DNA of 57,950 nt from an uncultured Hyphomicrobiaceae bacterium. Its GTDB lineage: Bacteria > Pseudomonadota > Alphaproteobacteria > Rhizobiales > Hyphomicrobiaceae. Of this stretch, positions 36,023-45,493 are shown in pieces; within the stretch, counting starts at the first letter, position 1, and each line of letters begins with the position of its first letter. The stretch spans positions 1 through 57,950 of the forward strand of contig CALMPK010000207.1 of assembly GCA_937873575.1 (NCBI GenBank). The letters run 5' to 3'. Below the pieces are notes generated by a model. It worked only from the letters and a program-made list of their open reading frames with translations, ran no database searches and had not been told where the DNA came from. Both the position numbers and the translations under genes were made by a program.

Positions 36023-36928
36023 ATGCGGGTGGTGGTGGCACTGGGAGGCAACGCGCTGCTCAAGCGCGGCGAGCCGATGACGGCCGACGTGCAGCGCATG
36101 AATGTGCGTAAGGCGGCCATCGCGCTGGCCGACCTGGCGCGCGACCACGAGATCGTCGTTGCGCACGGAAACGGACCACAGGTCGGGCTTTTGGCGCTCC
36201 AGGCGGCCGCTTACACGGATGTCGATCCCTATCCGCTCGATATCCTCGGGGCGGAGAGCGTCGGCATGATCGGTTATCTCGTCGAACAGGAACTGACCAA
36301 TGCGATGGCGGTAGGATCCAAAATCGCAACGTTGCTGACCCAGATCGAGGTGGAACGAGACGATCCCGCCTTCGCGCGGCCGGAAAAGCCGATTGGGCCG
36401 GTCTATACACGAAACGAGGCAGCGAAGGCGAATGAGGCCCATGGCTGGCCGATGGTGGAGGAAGCGGACGACCGATGGCGCCGGGTCGTCCCCTCTCCGC
36501 TCCCCGCGCGCATCACCCAGATCGAGACGATCCGGCTCCTAGTGGAGGCCGGCGTGACGGTCATCTGCGCGGGAGGCGGTGGCATCCCGGTAGCCCGGGA
36601 TGCAAACGGCACGCTTCATGGCCTTGAGGCAGTTATCGACAAGGACAGGGCAGCCGGGTTGCTTGCCAAGGCGCTCGACGCTGACGCCTTCCTGATGCTC
36701 ACCGACGTGGATGCCGTCTACCAAGGCTGGGGCACACCGGACTCGCGGCCAATCAGGAAAATAGCGCCAGCGGAATTAGATAGCCGTGCTTTTCCTGCCG
36801 GATCCATGCGGCCGAAAGTGGAGGCGGCGTGCGACTTTGCAAACACCGGCGGACTTGCGGGCATAGGCCGACTTGAAGAGGCCCGTGCGATCCTTGAAGG
36901 GCGCCAGGGCACGTTGGTTAAGTTATAA
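36023..36928 (+). CDS. arcC: Carbamate kinase
   Basis: This 301-residue enzyme makes ATP from carbamoyl-phosphate and ADP. The family start VVVALGGNALLKRGEP, the HGNGPQVGLLALQA loop, the central ICAGGGGIPVARDANG and the VEAACDFANTGG region are all present. It is the last gene of the arc operon, giving one ATP per arginine without respiration. A modest hairpin and T-run follow at 36990-37011. Confidence 0.96.
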   Translation: MRVVVALGGNALLKRGEPMTADVQRMNVRKAAIALADLARDHEIVVAHGNGPQVGLLALQAAAYTDVDPYPLDILGAESVGMIGYLVEQELTNAMAVGSKIATLLTQIEVERDDPAFARPEKPIGPVYTRNEAAKANEAHGWPMVEEADDRWRRVVPSPLPARITQIETIRLLVEAGVTVICAGGGGIPVARDANGTLHGLEAVIDKDRAAGLLAKALDADAFLMLTDVDAVYQGWGTPDSRPIRKIAPAELDSRAFPAGSMRPKVEAACDFANTGGLAGIGRLEEARAILEGRQGTLVKL

Positions 36929-36989
36929 CGGACGGCTTGAAACAAGTGTCCAATCAGTTGCCGGGGAAGACCCCTGAAAGCCCGGCGTC

Positions 36990-37011
36990 GGCGGTGTCGC
37001 CCTCCTTTTTT
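36990..37011 (+). terminator. Possible terminator after arcC
   Basis: GGCG-GTGT-CGCC (36990-37001) is followed by CTCC and a run of seven T (37005-37011). The stem is short, but the T-run is clear and the position after the arc operon fits. Confidence 0.4.
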
Positions 37012-37077
37012 GCCGCTCAGGAGCTCTGACGCATAAAATCGGGGAAATCGGTCCGTGTTGGCCATCGAGGAGCGTTC

Positions 37078-37413
37078 GTGTCAAATCTTGGAGAAACGGC
37101 AATCGGTCTGGACGAGGCGGCTGCACTGGTGGTGCCGCGGGAAATAAGGGAAGCCTTATTCATTGCCGCCGCTCATGCCTGGAATACCGGCGAAGTCACC
37201 TTTGATCATGAGCTTGCCAGGGCTGTGGATGCTGTAGCGGATTTGCTTGCACTCACGCGCGAGGAAGTCGTGGAACTCATGATACAGGAATGGCTTCACG
37301 CCTCGGAAGGATTCGTTTCCATCGAAAACAGGCCGGACATCATATTTCGGCCTTCGCACATTCGTTCTGCCGAACAGGGCATGCCTACGGGTGCCCCTCC
37401 CATCGATAGCTGA
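37078..37413 (+). CDS. Hypothetical protein (111 aa)
   Basis: The frame starts with GTG at 37078 after AGGAGC-like sequence and ends 34 bases before the second universal stress gene. It is helical and acidic (VPREIREALFIAAAHAWNTG, ELARAVDAVADLLALTREEV) with no transmembrane segment. I do not recognise the family. Codon use is like its neighbours, so coding is likely. Cotranscription with usp suggests a stress role. Confidence 0.6.
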   Translation: MSNLGETAIGLDEAAALVVPREIREALFIAAAHAWNTGEVTFDHELARAVDAVADLLALTREEVVELMIQEWLHASEGFVSIENRPDIIFRPSHIRSAEQGMPTGAPPIDS

Positions 37414-37447
37414 CAACCGAGCGCTCCGAACTGAAGGTGAGGACGGC

Positions 37448-38314
37448 ATGGAGAACAGCCCCCCGAGACATATACTTTTCGCAACGGATTTCTCGGCGCG
37501 CTGCGATCGGGCAAAGGTCCGCACCATTCAGTTGGCTCTTCAGTGGCATGCCCGGCTGACTGTTATCCACGTTATCGAGGACGACGATGCCCCTTTCGAA
37601 CAGCCGGAAACGCAGTCCCTTCCACGCGCCGTTTCGCACAGCGCCATGCTCTTGCGTGATGAGCTTTCGGCCATTGAGGGGCTCAGTAGTACTGTCGTCG
37701 TGAGACGAGGTCGTCCACACGTTGAGATCCGCGAGATCGCTTTGCAGGATAAGACCGATCTGATTGTCACGGGAATATCGCGAAACGAATTCGACGGCCG
37801 ATCCTTGCTTGGGAGCACGACGACATCTCTCCTGCGGGAGAGCGGGCTGCCCGTGCTCGTGGTGAAAAAGAAACCGGGCGACACGCGCGACCGGATTGTT
37901 GTCGCGATCGACCTGTCGCCCGCGGCATCGGGCGTGCTCGCGACCGCTGTAAGGTTTTTTCGACCCGAAAGCCTCGTGCTTTTCCATGCGATAGAGCCGA
38001 CGTACAAAAACTGGGTCGATGACAAGGAGGCCTACAGCCGGCAGATCTCGAAGGAGGCCGTCAAGCAAGTCCGAAGCTTATCGGATGACTTCACACAACA
38101 CGGTGGAGCTCGCGAGATTCAGATCGTCACGTTGGAAGGCGATCCTGTACAGCAGCTGGCCGCCTATGTCGATGACAACGACATTGATCTGGTGATCGCC
38201 GGCACGGAAGGAAGGCATCAGATCATGAACTTGTTTGTCGACAGCGTGGCAGGTCACAATCCCCATGAAGTTCAATGCGATATCATGATTGTTCCCAGGC
38301 ATGCTCAGAACTGA
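37448..38314 (+). CDS. Universal stress protein, tandem UspA domains (second copy)
   Basis: This 288-residue protein has two UspA domains: HILFATDFSARCDRAKVRTI with DLIVTGISRNEFDGRSLLGS in the first, and RIVVAIDLSPAASGVLATAV with DLVIAGTEGRHQIMNLFVDS in the second. The start at 37448 is internal to a longer frame whose first 19 codons overlap the hypothetical gene. It meets the P-type ATPase gene tail to tail with a 32-base gap containing a short CGCGTAA/TTACGCG hairpin. It is not closely similar to the usp at 10233-11081. Confidence 0.88.
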   Translation: MENSPPRHILFATDFSARCDRAKVRTIQLALQWHARLTVIHVIEDDDAPFEQPETQSLPRAVSHSAMLLRDELSAIEGLSSTVVVRRGRPHVEIREIALQDKTDLIVTGISRNEFDGRSLLGSTTTSLLRESGLPVLVVKKKPGDTRDRIVVAIDLSPAASGVLATAVRFFRPESLVLFHAIEPTYKNWVDDKEAYSRQISKEAVKQVRSLSDDFTQHGGAREIQIVTLEGDPVQQLAAYVDDNDIDLVIAGTEGRHQIMNLFVDSVAGHNPHEVQCDIMIVPRHAQN

Positions 38315-38346
38315 AAACATGACACGCGTAACGCCCCGCCTGTTCT

Positions 38347-41193
38347 TTACGCGGCAACGACATTCGGCGGAGACTCGTTGTAACGCCGGCCGATCCACTT
38401 GCGAATTTCGCTGAACCACAGGACGCTGCTGCTCATCGCAATACAGAGCAACCACTGGTCCAGAGACAGCGGCAGAGTTCCGAAAGCAGTGTTCAAAATG
38501 CTCAAGTTGACGACGGTGATCTGAAGGATAACCGAGAAGCCCACCGCCGCCCAAAGCCATTTGTTCGTGAACAGATGGCTGAACGCGCTCCTTGTTTCGG
38601 ATCGTGCATTGAAGCAGTTGAACAGCTGGGCGAAAACAAGCGCCGTGAAACCCGCAGTGCGCGCCTGCTCCAAGCTTTGCGTACCTTCGATCAGCCCCCC
38701 GGGCAGATGGATATCCATGGTTAGAAGCGTTGCCAGGGCCATTACGAGGCCGATCTCGGCGACACTCCTCCACATCCGCGCGTCGATCGCATGTTCGTCG
38801 GACTTGCGTGGCGGTCGCGCCATCGCGTCGTCAGTTTGCGGATCGATGCCCATGGCAAGAGCAGGGCCGGAGTCGGTGATCAGATTGATCCAGAGAATCT
38901 GCGTTGCCAGCAACGGCAGCACGAGTTCCCCGCTGCCGGCGCCGTCTAATCCAATAACGCCCGCGCCGATGACGCCGAGAAAGACGGTCAATACCTCGCC
39001 TATGTTGGAAGACAGCAGGTACCGTAGGAACTTGCGTATATTTTCGAAGATCGCGCGGCCTTCCCTCACAGCGTCGACGATCGTGGCAAAATTGTCGTCG
39101 GCCAGGATCATCCTGGCCGCCTCCTTGGTAACTTCGGTCCCGTTGATCCCCATGGCGATGCCGATATCGGCCGCCTTCAAGGCTGGCGCGTCGTTAACAC
39201 CATCGCCCGTCATTGCAACTACATTGCCATCAGCCTGTAGAGCATCGACGATACGCAGCTTGTGCACCGGCGCCACGCGGGCATAGACCGAAACCGTACG
39301 GATCGCGGCCGCAAATGTGGTCTCGTCCATAGCATCGAGTTCGGCACCCGTCAGCGCCCGCGCGCCGTCATCGACGATCCCCAGCTGGGCGGCAATGCGC
39401 GATGCGGTGCGCGGATGGTCGCCGGTGATCATGATCACGCGTATTCCGGCTCGCCGGGCTTCCGAAATGGCGACCGCTGCTTCTTTCCGCGGCGGGTCGA
39501 TGATCCCGACAGTGCCCGCGAAGATCAGGTCACGTTCGAGCCCCTCGCCCTCTTCCAACTCATCGACGTCCATGAGCGGGCGATAGGCGACCGCCAAGGT
39601 GCGCAGGGCTTCGTCGGACAGCCGTTCGACATCGGCAATGGCCCGCGCCCGCTGCCCGGCATCGAACGGGACGACATCCATGCCGACGCGTATAGACGTG
39701 CAATGCGTCATCAAAACATCGGGCGCTCCTTTGGTCACCACGATCCGCTGGCCGCCATGCTCATGGTCGAGCTCTATGGTCGACATCATCTTGCGATCCG
39801 AGGTGAATGGAATCTCGGCAACGCGTTCGAAGCGTTGCTTACGGCGGTCGTCGATCCCGAGCTTTCGCTCGCCAACCAGGAAAGCGGCTTCGGTCGGGTC
39901 GCCCTGAATTTCCCACACTCCGTTCTCCGTCTGACGCAGCGCGGCATTGCCGGCCATGCTGCCACCGCTGAGAACGACGATCTGCTCAGCGCGTGCGGGA
40001 CCCTGGGGGCCGCCTTCACCGCTCTCGACCTCCAGCTTGCCAATCGGCACATATCCTACGCCGGTGAAACGGCTGTTGCCGGATGCCGTCATAATGCGCT
40101 CGATGGTCATCTCGGACCGTGTCAGCGTTCCGGTCTTGTCCGAGCAGATGACCGAGGCCGAGCCGAGCGTCTCGACCGATGACAACGTCTTGACCACGGC
40201 GTTGCGCTTTGCCATGCGCTGGACGCCGATCGCCAGAACCAGAGACAGAATGGCGGGGAGGCCCTCCGGGACGGCCGCGACGGCCAGCGACACACCCATC
40301 AGTAACACCGAAATAACATCTGACGGACCATCGATGTCGGATAACAGCAGCACTGTTGCCACCACGATGACAGCGATGGCGACAACGGCAGTCCCAAGCG
40401 CGCGACCTACACGCTCAACCTCTTTCTGCAGGGGGGTCGCGTCTTCCTTGCTGGCATCGAGCATATGCGCAATGGCACCGATTTCCGTCCGCATTCCCGT
40501 TCCGGTGACGACAGCACGGCCGGTTCCCTGGACCACCGCGGTGCCTCTGAAGACCATGCCGAACCGCTCCGCCAGAGGCGAAGGGCTCTGTAGAACGGCC
40601 GCATCCTTGAGAACGGCTTCGCTTTCCCCAGTCAGCGAAGCTTCCTGTACGCGAAGGTTTGCGGTGCTAATCAACCTTCCGTCGGCGCCAACTGCGTCGC
40701 CCTCCTCGAGCAGAAGGATGTCGCCAGGCACGAGTTCTCCGCTTGGAATGCGCGTTCGTTCGCCGTCTCTCAAAACCGAGGAACTGGCGGCGGTCATCCG
40801 CGCGAGCGCGGCAACGGCGTCGGCGGCTCTGGCTTCCTGCACGAAGCCAATGGTGGCATTCGCCAGGACCACCATAAGGATAACGATCGCATCGATGGGC
40901 CATCCTTCTCGGCCATCGATAACCCAAGCAATCAGGGCAATGACAATCGCGCCAAGCAACAGATGGACGAGCGGATCCTGAAATTGCGAGAGCAAGCGCC
41001 GCCAAAGGGGGATCGGCGCTACTGCCCGCAGTTCGTTCCCGCCATATTCTAAAAGTCGCTTTGCCGCTTCCGTGGAAGTCAGACCGCGCTGAGAGTCGCT
41101 GGCGAAATGATTTACGACTTCCTCCGTGGCGCGTAGCGAATAGTCGTCCGGCGTCGCTGACACCAATTCACGACGGCTTTCTTCGCCCTTCAT
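38347..41193 (-). CDS. Cation-translocating P2-type ATPase (calcium pump type)
   Basis: This 948-residue ATPase has an N-terminal cation_ATPase_N domain, the actuator TGES motif (ASLTGESEAVL), the transmembrane metal-site motif AVPEGLPAILSLVLAIGV, the phosphorylation site SDKTGTLT with D352, KGAPDVL in the nucleotide domain, and the hinge GDGVNDAPALKAADIGIAMG. PEGLPA and the C-terminal helices place it with calcium or mixed-ion P2 pumps. The start at 41193 is chosen because the first 27 codons of the longer frame are cysteine- and histidine-rich and unlike the family. Members in stress islands are common. Confidence 0.92.
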   Translation of the reverse strand: MKGEESRRELVSATPDDYSLRATEEVVNHFASDSQRGLTSTEAAKRLLEYGGNELRAVAPIPLWRRLLSQFQDPLVHLLLGAIVIALIAWVIDGREGWPIDAIVILMVVLANATIGFVQEARAADAVAALARMTAASSSVLRDGERTRIPSGELVPGDILLLEEGDAVGADGRLISTANLRVQEASLTGESEAVLKDAAVLQSPSPLAERFGMVFRGTAVVQGTGRAVVTGTGMRTEIGAIAHMLDASKEDATPLQKEVERVGRALGTAVVAIAVIVVATVLLLSDIDGPSDVISVLLMGVSLAVAAVPEGLPAILSLVLAIGVQRMAKRNAVVKTLSSVETLGSASVICSDKTGTLTRSEMTIERIMTASGNSRFTGVGYVPIGKLEVESGEGGPQGPARAEQIVVLSGGSMAGNAALRQTENGVWEIQGDPTEAAFLVGERKLGIDDRRKQRFERVAEIPFTSDRKMMSTIELDHEHGGQRIVVTKGAPDVLMTHCTSIRVGMDVVPFDAGQRARAIADVERLSDEALRTLAVAYRPLMDVDELEEGEGLERDLIFAGTVGIIDPPRKEAAVAISEARRAGIRVIMITGDHPRTASRIAAQLGIVDDGARALTGAELDAMDETTFAAAIRTVSVYARVAPVHKLRIVDALQADGNVVAMTGDGVNDAPALKAADIGIAMGINGTEVTKEAARMILADDNFATIVDAVREGRAIFENIRKFLRYLLSSNIGEVLTVFLGVIGAGVIGLDGAGSGELVLPLLATQILWINLITDSGPALAMGIDPQTDDAMARPPRKSDEHAIDARMWRSVAEIGLVMALATLLTMDIHLPGGLIEGTQSLEQARTAGFTALVFAQLFNCFNARSETRSAFSHLFTNKWLWAAVGFSVILQITVVNLSILNTAFGTLPLSLDQWLLCIAMSSSVLWFSEIRKWIGRRYNESPPNVVAA

Positions 41194-41345
41194 TCCACAA
41201 TCCTGTCCTGCGACCTGTGTATGGTCTGCGTCCGCGTCAAAACAGCCTGGGCGGTGGCAGTGGACCAAGCGCAACCAGACCCGCCCAGGAGAAGTTAAAA
41301 AGCCATCTTAACTGGCAGAACCATCGTTACGACAGATGGGTGCCA

Positions 41346-43703
41346 TCAGGGCTGAGAGTCAGGCCACTTCCAGTTTTGAATTTCTGGCATATCCTCACCA
41401 TGTTCGTAGACGTAGGCCTTGTGAAGCGCGAGTTTATCGCGGAACTCTGCGGCAATCTTCGCACCTTTGTCCTTCAGGACAGGGAGCCGATCGATTGCCT
41501 CGATCGCCAGATGAAAGCGGTCCAGTTCGTTCAAAACGGCCATGTCAAAGGGCGTCGTGGTGGTCCCCTCTTCGATAAAGCCGCGCACATGGAAATTTGG
41601 ATGGTTGGCGCGTTTGTAGACAAGGCGATGGATCAGGTAGGGATAACCGTGATACGCAAAGACCACCGGTCGGTCGCGTGTGAAGATGCTGTCGAACTTC
41701 TCGTTAGAAATACCATGCGGGTGGTGTTGCGGCGATTGCAGCGCCATCAGGTCCACGACGTTCACGACTCGGATTCGCAGATGTGGCAGAGCCTGCCGCA
41801 AGAGGTCGACAGCGGCGAGCGTTTCCATGGTCGGCACGTCGCCGGCGCAGGCCATCACGATGTCTGGCTCTAATCCGTCCTCGGTTCCAGCCCAGTCCCA
41901 GATGCCAAGGCCCGCCTCGCAGTGCTGCTCGGCCTCCGCCATGGTCAACCATTGAGGCGCGGGCTGTTTGCCGGCGACAATGACATTCACCCGATCCCAC
42001 GTCTTGAGGCAATGATCGCCGACCCACAACAGGGTATTCGCATCCGGGGGCAGATAGACGCGGACGATGTCGGCGCTTTTGTTTGCGACGAGATCGATGA
42101 AGCCGGGATCCTGATGACTGAACCCGTTATGATCCTGCCGCCAGACATGAGAAGTCAGAAGGTAGTTCAGCGAGGAGATCGGCTTGCGCCATTCCAATTC
42201 CCGCGAAACCTTCAGCCATTTGGCGTGCTGGTTGAACATGGAGTCCACAATGTGGATGAACGCCTCGTAGCAAGAGAAGAACCCGTGACGGCCAGTGAGC
42301 AGGTAGCCTTCAAGCCATCCCTGGCACAAATGCTCGGACAGCACTTCCATAACGCGCCCGTCGGGCGACAGATGATCGTCAGTTTCGAGTGTTTCGGCCA
42401 TCCAGACCCGGTCCGTCGCCTCGAACACGCTGCCGAGCCGGTTGGAAGCCGTCTCGTCCGGCCCGAACACACGGAAGTTCCGCTCGTCATCGTTGAGCCG
42501 TAGGACGTCGCGCAGATAGTCGCCGAGAACTTTCGTCGCCTGCGCTTCCGTCGCGCCGGGCCGGCCGACCTCCACGGCATAGCTGCGGAAGTTGGGTGTA
42601 CGCAGTTCCTTGCGCAGAAGGCCGCCGTTGGCATGCGGATTGGCGCCCATGCGCCGCGGACCCTTCGGTGCCAGGGCCTTGAGCTCTGCCTTCAGTGCGC
42701 CCCTTTCATCGAACAAGTCCTCCGGGCCGTAGCTCCGCAGCCACCCCTCGAGGATAGCACGGTGTCCTTCGTCCTCGCGGCAATTCGCGACCGGCACCTG
42801 ATGAGAGCGCCAGTGGTTCTCCACCATCTTGCCGTCCACGACCTTAGGTCCTGTCCAGCCCTTGGGGCTGCGCAGAATGATCATAGGCCACTGCGGGCGC
42901 ATCGATGCTGAGGACGCGTTCCCTCGGATTGCTGCGAGCCGGTCAAAGACGGTATCGAGCACTCCGGCCATCTGCTGATGCATTTCAGCGGGCTCGCTAC
43001 CCTCGACAAAGAACGGCTCATAGCCGTAGCCGATGAAAAGATGCTTCAACTCGTCGTCGGAAAGCCGCGCAAGAACGGTTGGGTTGGCGATCTTGTAGCC
43101 GTTGAGATGCAGGATCGGCAGAACCGCGCCGTCGCGGGCTGGATTAACGAACTTGTTGGAATGCCATGCGGTCGCGAGCGGGCCAGTTTCCGCCTCGCCG
43201 TCGCCCACCACACAGGCTACAATCAGATCGGGATTGTCGAGCGCAGCTCCATAGGCATGAACAAGGGCATAGCCCAGCTCTCCGCCTTCATGGATCGAGC
43301 CTGGCGTCTCTGGCGCAACGTGGCTTGGAACGCCGCCCGGGAACGAGAACTGCTTGAACAGCCGTCTCATTCCCGATTCGTCATCACCGATCTCGGGATA
43401 GGTTTCGGAATAGACGCCTTCCAGCCAGGTGTTCGCAACCATGCCAGGGCCGCCGTGCCCAGGCCCGCAGACATAAAGGATGTCCGCGTCGCGCTCTGTT
43501 ATGATCCGATTCAAGTGCGCATAGATGAAGTTGAGCCCGGGAGTCGTCCCCCAATGTCCAAGGAGGCGCGGCTTGACATGCTCCGGTTTCAGCGGTTCGC
43601 GGAGCAACGGATTGTCCATCAGATAAATCTGGCCAACGGATAAATAATTGGCCGCACGCCAGTAGCGATCAATTAGCGATAAGTTTCTGTTGTCAAGCGA
43701 CAT
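41346..43703 (-). CDS. xfp: Phosphoketolase
   Basis: This 785-residue thiamine-diphosphate enzyme cleaves xylulose-5-phosphate and/or fructose-6-phosphate to acetyl-phosphate. Landmarks are [38 protein letters not shown], and the ThDP/Mg site [22 protein letters not shown]. The C-terminal [20 protein letters not shown] is also conserved. The start at 43703 matches family length; a 19-codon extension does not. The acetyl-phosphate feeds AckA (ATP) or Pta (acetyl-CoA for PHA). Promoter D with the shared box lies about 100 bases upstream. Confidence 0.95.
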   Translation of the reverse strand: MSLDNRNLSLIDRYWRAANYLSVGQIYLMDNPLLREPLKPEHVKPRLLGHWGTTPGLNFIYAHLNRIITERDADILYVCGPGHGGPGMVANTWLEGVYSETYPEIGDDESGMRRLFKQFSFPGGVPSHVAPETPGSIHEGGELGYALVHAYGAALDNPDLIVACVVGDGEAETGPLATAWHSNKFVNPARDGAVLPILHLNGYKIANPTVLARLSDDELKHLFIGYGYEPFFVEGSEPAEMHQQMAGVLDTVFDRLAAIRGNASSASMRPQWPMIILRSPKGWTGPKVVDGKMVENHWRSHQVPVANCREDEGHRAILEGWLRSYGPEDLFDERGALKAELKALAPKGPRRMGANPHANGGLLRKELRTPNFRSYAVEVGRPGATEAQATKVLGDYLRDVLRLNDDERNFRVFGPDETASNRLGSVFEATDRVWMAETLETDDHLSPDGRVMEVLSEHLCQGWLEGYLLTGRHGFFSCYEAFIHIVDSMFNQHAKWLKVSRELEWRKPISSLNYLLTSHVWRQDHNGFSHQDPGFIDLVANKSADIVRVYLPPDANTLLWVGDHCLKTWDRVNVIVAGKQPAPQWLTMAEAEQHCEAGLGIWDWAGTEDGLEPDIVMACAGDVPTMETLAAVDLLRQALPHLRIRVVNVVDLMALQSPQHHPHGISNEKFDSIFTRDRPVVFAYHGYPYLIHRLVYKRANHPNFHVRGFIEEGTTTTPFDMAVLNELDRFHLAIEAIDRLPVLKDKGAKIAAEFRDKLALHKAYVYEHGEDMPEIQNWKWPDSQP

Positions 43704-43801
43704 AATGTTCCTTGTTACATCCACATTGCTAAGCGCGAGAACTGGAAACGATCTGCGCAAACATCACTGGCGATACAATCCGCAAGTGAACGACCGACCG
43801 C

Positions 43802-43839
43802 ACGGTATAGCTCTAATACTCGACGGTCAACGGCTGATG
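43802..43839 (-). promoter_or_regulatory. Phosphoketolase promoter with shared box (site D)
   Basis: On the minus strand CATCAGCCGTTGAC (43826-43839) runs into a -35 TTGACC (43825-43830). A 17-base spacer leads to TACCGT (43802-43807), a weak -10; TATACC at a 15-base spacing is an alternative. The phosphoketolase ATG is about 100 bases downstream. Confidence 0.5.
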
Positions 43840-43963
43840 ACGATAGCTGAGCTGTGGGCATGTCGCCTGATATTGGCCTCGCGCTCCGGAGTCGAAATCA
43901 ACAGCATCGGATATTTGGGGGCGGTTAGTCGGTCCTTCCTTCGCACCGAACGCCCGTCAGGTT

Positions 43964-44110
43964 TCATTCCCTGAGTGCAACCCTCCCAGTCGCCAGAAAG
44001 AGGCTGGAAATCATCGCGGCAGCGGCGCTGATGAACAGAGGTCCCCGCCAGTCTGAGACATAACCGGAGACCCATTGCCGCAGAGCATCGATAACACGCG
44101 ATAAACCGCT
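43964..44110 (-). pseudogene. MFS transporter C-terminal fragment
   Basis: One minus-strand frame reads WVSGYVSDWRGPLFISAAAA followed by MISSLFLATGRVALRE and a stop. The G-x-x-SD-x-x-G loop and helix look like the C-terminal part of a major facilitator transporter. The frame has no start and fades out near 44110, so it is a remnant. Product and origin are unknown. Confidence 0.4.
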
Positions 44111-44240
44111 GCACGGCCGCTGAAACTACGGTGCTTTAAGCCGACGGACGTCTTCAGTTTCCACAATTCTGACGATCTGAATGTCCCCTGCTGATTTCCT
44201 CTTCCCCTCAAGGCAAACAGCAAGGTCACCTATGCCTCTC

Positions 44241-44378
44241 CGCAACGCGCTACCGCCAGCGAGATCTCGTCGAGCGCTTTTCCAATCGCATCAAAAGTTT
44301 TGGACGATCGCAACCAAGCACAACAGGCACGCACAAAACCACCTTGCCGCGATCAAGCTCGTAGAAGGTCGTAGCTAG
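44241..44378 (+). pseudogene. IS5-type transposase 3' fragment
   Basis: Two frames joined by a frameshift near 44300 read RYRQRDLVERFSNRIKSF and then TIATKHNRHAQNHLAAIKLV. This is the C-terminal end of an IS5-family DDE transposase, around the catalytic glutamate. There is no complete element or inverted repeat nearby. It differs from the intact IS5 at the left edge. Confidence 0.6.
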
Positions 44379-45040
44379 CGTCAAACGTAACGGGTCGATG
44401 GATTACGCGGTCAACTCCGCGGAAATGTTCGTTGGTCCGCCGCGATCCCGGGTCGACGGCACCCGATGCGCAAGCGGTCATTGTTTTTAACGCTATTGAC
44501 AAGCCGAACAAGATTTACATATGGTTCGCCTACTGTCATCAGCTGATGATTGAGTCGTCAACGGTTGATGTTAAAGAACTATCTCTAGTTTATCGAAAGT
44601 ATATTCTAGAAATACCCTAGATTCTGGAGTCATACATGAGCGTCAAAGCGATGAATTTTAGAGCAATACCCGCAATACGGCGAATAATACAAATCTTATA
44701 GTCTAAAACAAACATAGAACTTCTGTTGCCGGTTCGAGACCGCCGGCGCTGTAGACTTAGGTCTGTTTCTGGACCGTTTGGAGGAGCTTGTGGGCATCCC
44801 CTGATCCGGACTGGTACACGCTAACCGCTGATCTCTGTCACAATCTCCGCGAGAAGCAGGTTTGCCAGGAACCAAATTCAGGTCCAACCGAAAGATCACG
44901 CGACAACTCGTCTCATATGCCTTGCCGCAGCGTTCTTTTCTCGGCTGCGCCGATGCGCGATGCAAGCGACTCCGCCGGGCCATTGAAGCGATGGTCTAAA
45001 ATCCCGCCCCCGGGCAAATCCAAAACGAAGGAAGATTGCT
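44379..45040. other. Gene-poor region upstream of the phasin gene
   Basis: Apart from the two boxes at 44535-44570, no gene is supported here. The part from about 44570 to 44700 is distinctly AT-rich compared with the rest of the window (TATATTCTAGAAATACCC and similar) and may hold the phasin promoter. The phasin ATG at 45041 has GAAGGA ahead of it. Confidence 0.4.
44535..44570. promoter_or_regulatory. Two shared boxes, 22 bp apart (site E)
   Basis: GTCATCAGCTGATG (44535-44548) and GTCAACGGTTGATG (44557-44570) are two copies of the box seen on the opposite strand, with starts exactly 22 bases apart (two helical turns). The first contains a perfect 14-bp palindrome, TCATCAGCTGATGA (44536-44549). 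They lie ahead of the AT-rich stretch that precedes the phasin-phaB-phaA operon, about 470 bases before the phasin start. Direction cannot be fixed because the core is symmetric. Confidence 0.5.
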
Positions 45041-45490
45041 ATGAGTGTCGACGTTGTGCCCCTTAACCTGCACAAAGCCAACCTTGAATTGCAGATTCAG
45101 ATCAACCGCCTCCTCCAGGAGGGCGGCAAGCGGTGGGTCGATGTTGCTTGCCAGGCAAGCGCCGAAGGCATCGCCGAGGTCAAGGCCGAGATCGAAGGCC
45201 TTCGCAAAGCCGAGAACTGGCAAAGCCTCGCGACACTGCCAGGCGAATCGTTCTGGCGGCAGTTGCAGCAGCGTGTCGGAGATACGCAGGAGCTTACCCA
45301 AGTCGCGATCAGCAATCAGGCGGCGTTCACCAGTGGCCTCCAGGAGGCGATCGAAACCTGGCAAAAAGCTGTCAGCGAGACTGTGGGCGGCGTGGGTTCG
45401 GCGCAACCGATGCGGGACATCTTCAAGCAGTGGGCCAACCTCTGGCCTGTTCCGGGCGTGAAGACTTCTGACAAATCCGGTGGCGCGTGA
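45041..45490 (+). CDS. Phasin-family PHA granule protein
   Basis: This 149-residue helical protein has no signal or membrane helix. Its amphipathic heptad-rich pattern (NLELQIQINRLLQEGGKRWV, ELTQVAISNQAAFTSGLQEA, IETWQKAVSETVGG) is that of phasins, which coat PHA granules and control their size. Low sequence conservation is normal in the family. It lies 3 bases before phaB, which strongly supports the call. A GAAGGAAG site precedes the ATG. Confidence 0.85.
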   Translation: MSVDVVPLNLHKANLELQIQINRLLQEGGKRWVDVACQASAEGIAEVKAEIEGLRKAENWQSLATLPGESFWRQLQQRVGDTQELTQVAISNQAAFTSGLQEAIETWQKAVSETVGGVGSAQPMRDIFKQWANLWPVPGVKTSDKSGGA

Positions 45491-45493
45491 ACG

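Noticed and set aside
38325-38353. CGCGTAA/TTACGCG hairpin between usp and the P-type ATPase as a two-way terminator
   Set aside because: The 7-bp stem is real, but there is no T-run on either side and it includes the ATPase stop codon, so the terminator call is too weak.
44696-44983. Minus-strand ORF of 95 codons upstream of phasin
   Set aside because: Arginine/cysteine/serine-rich, no plausible start signal, no family pattern.
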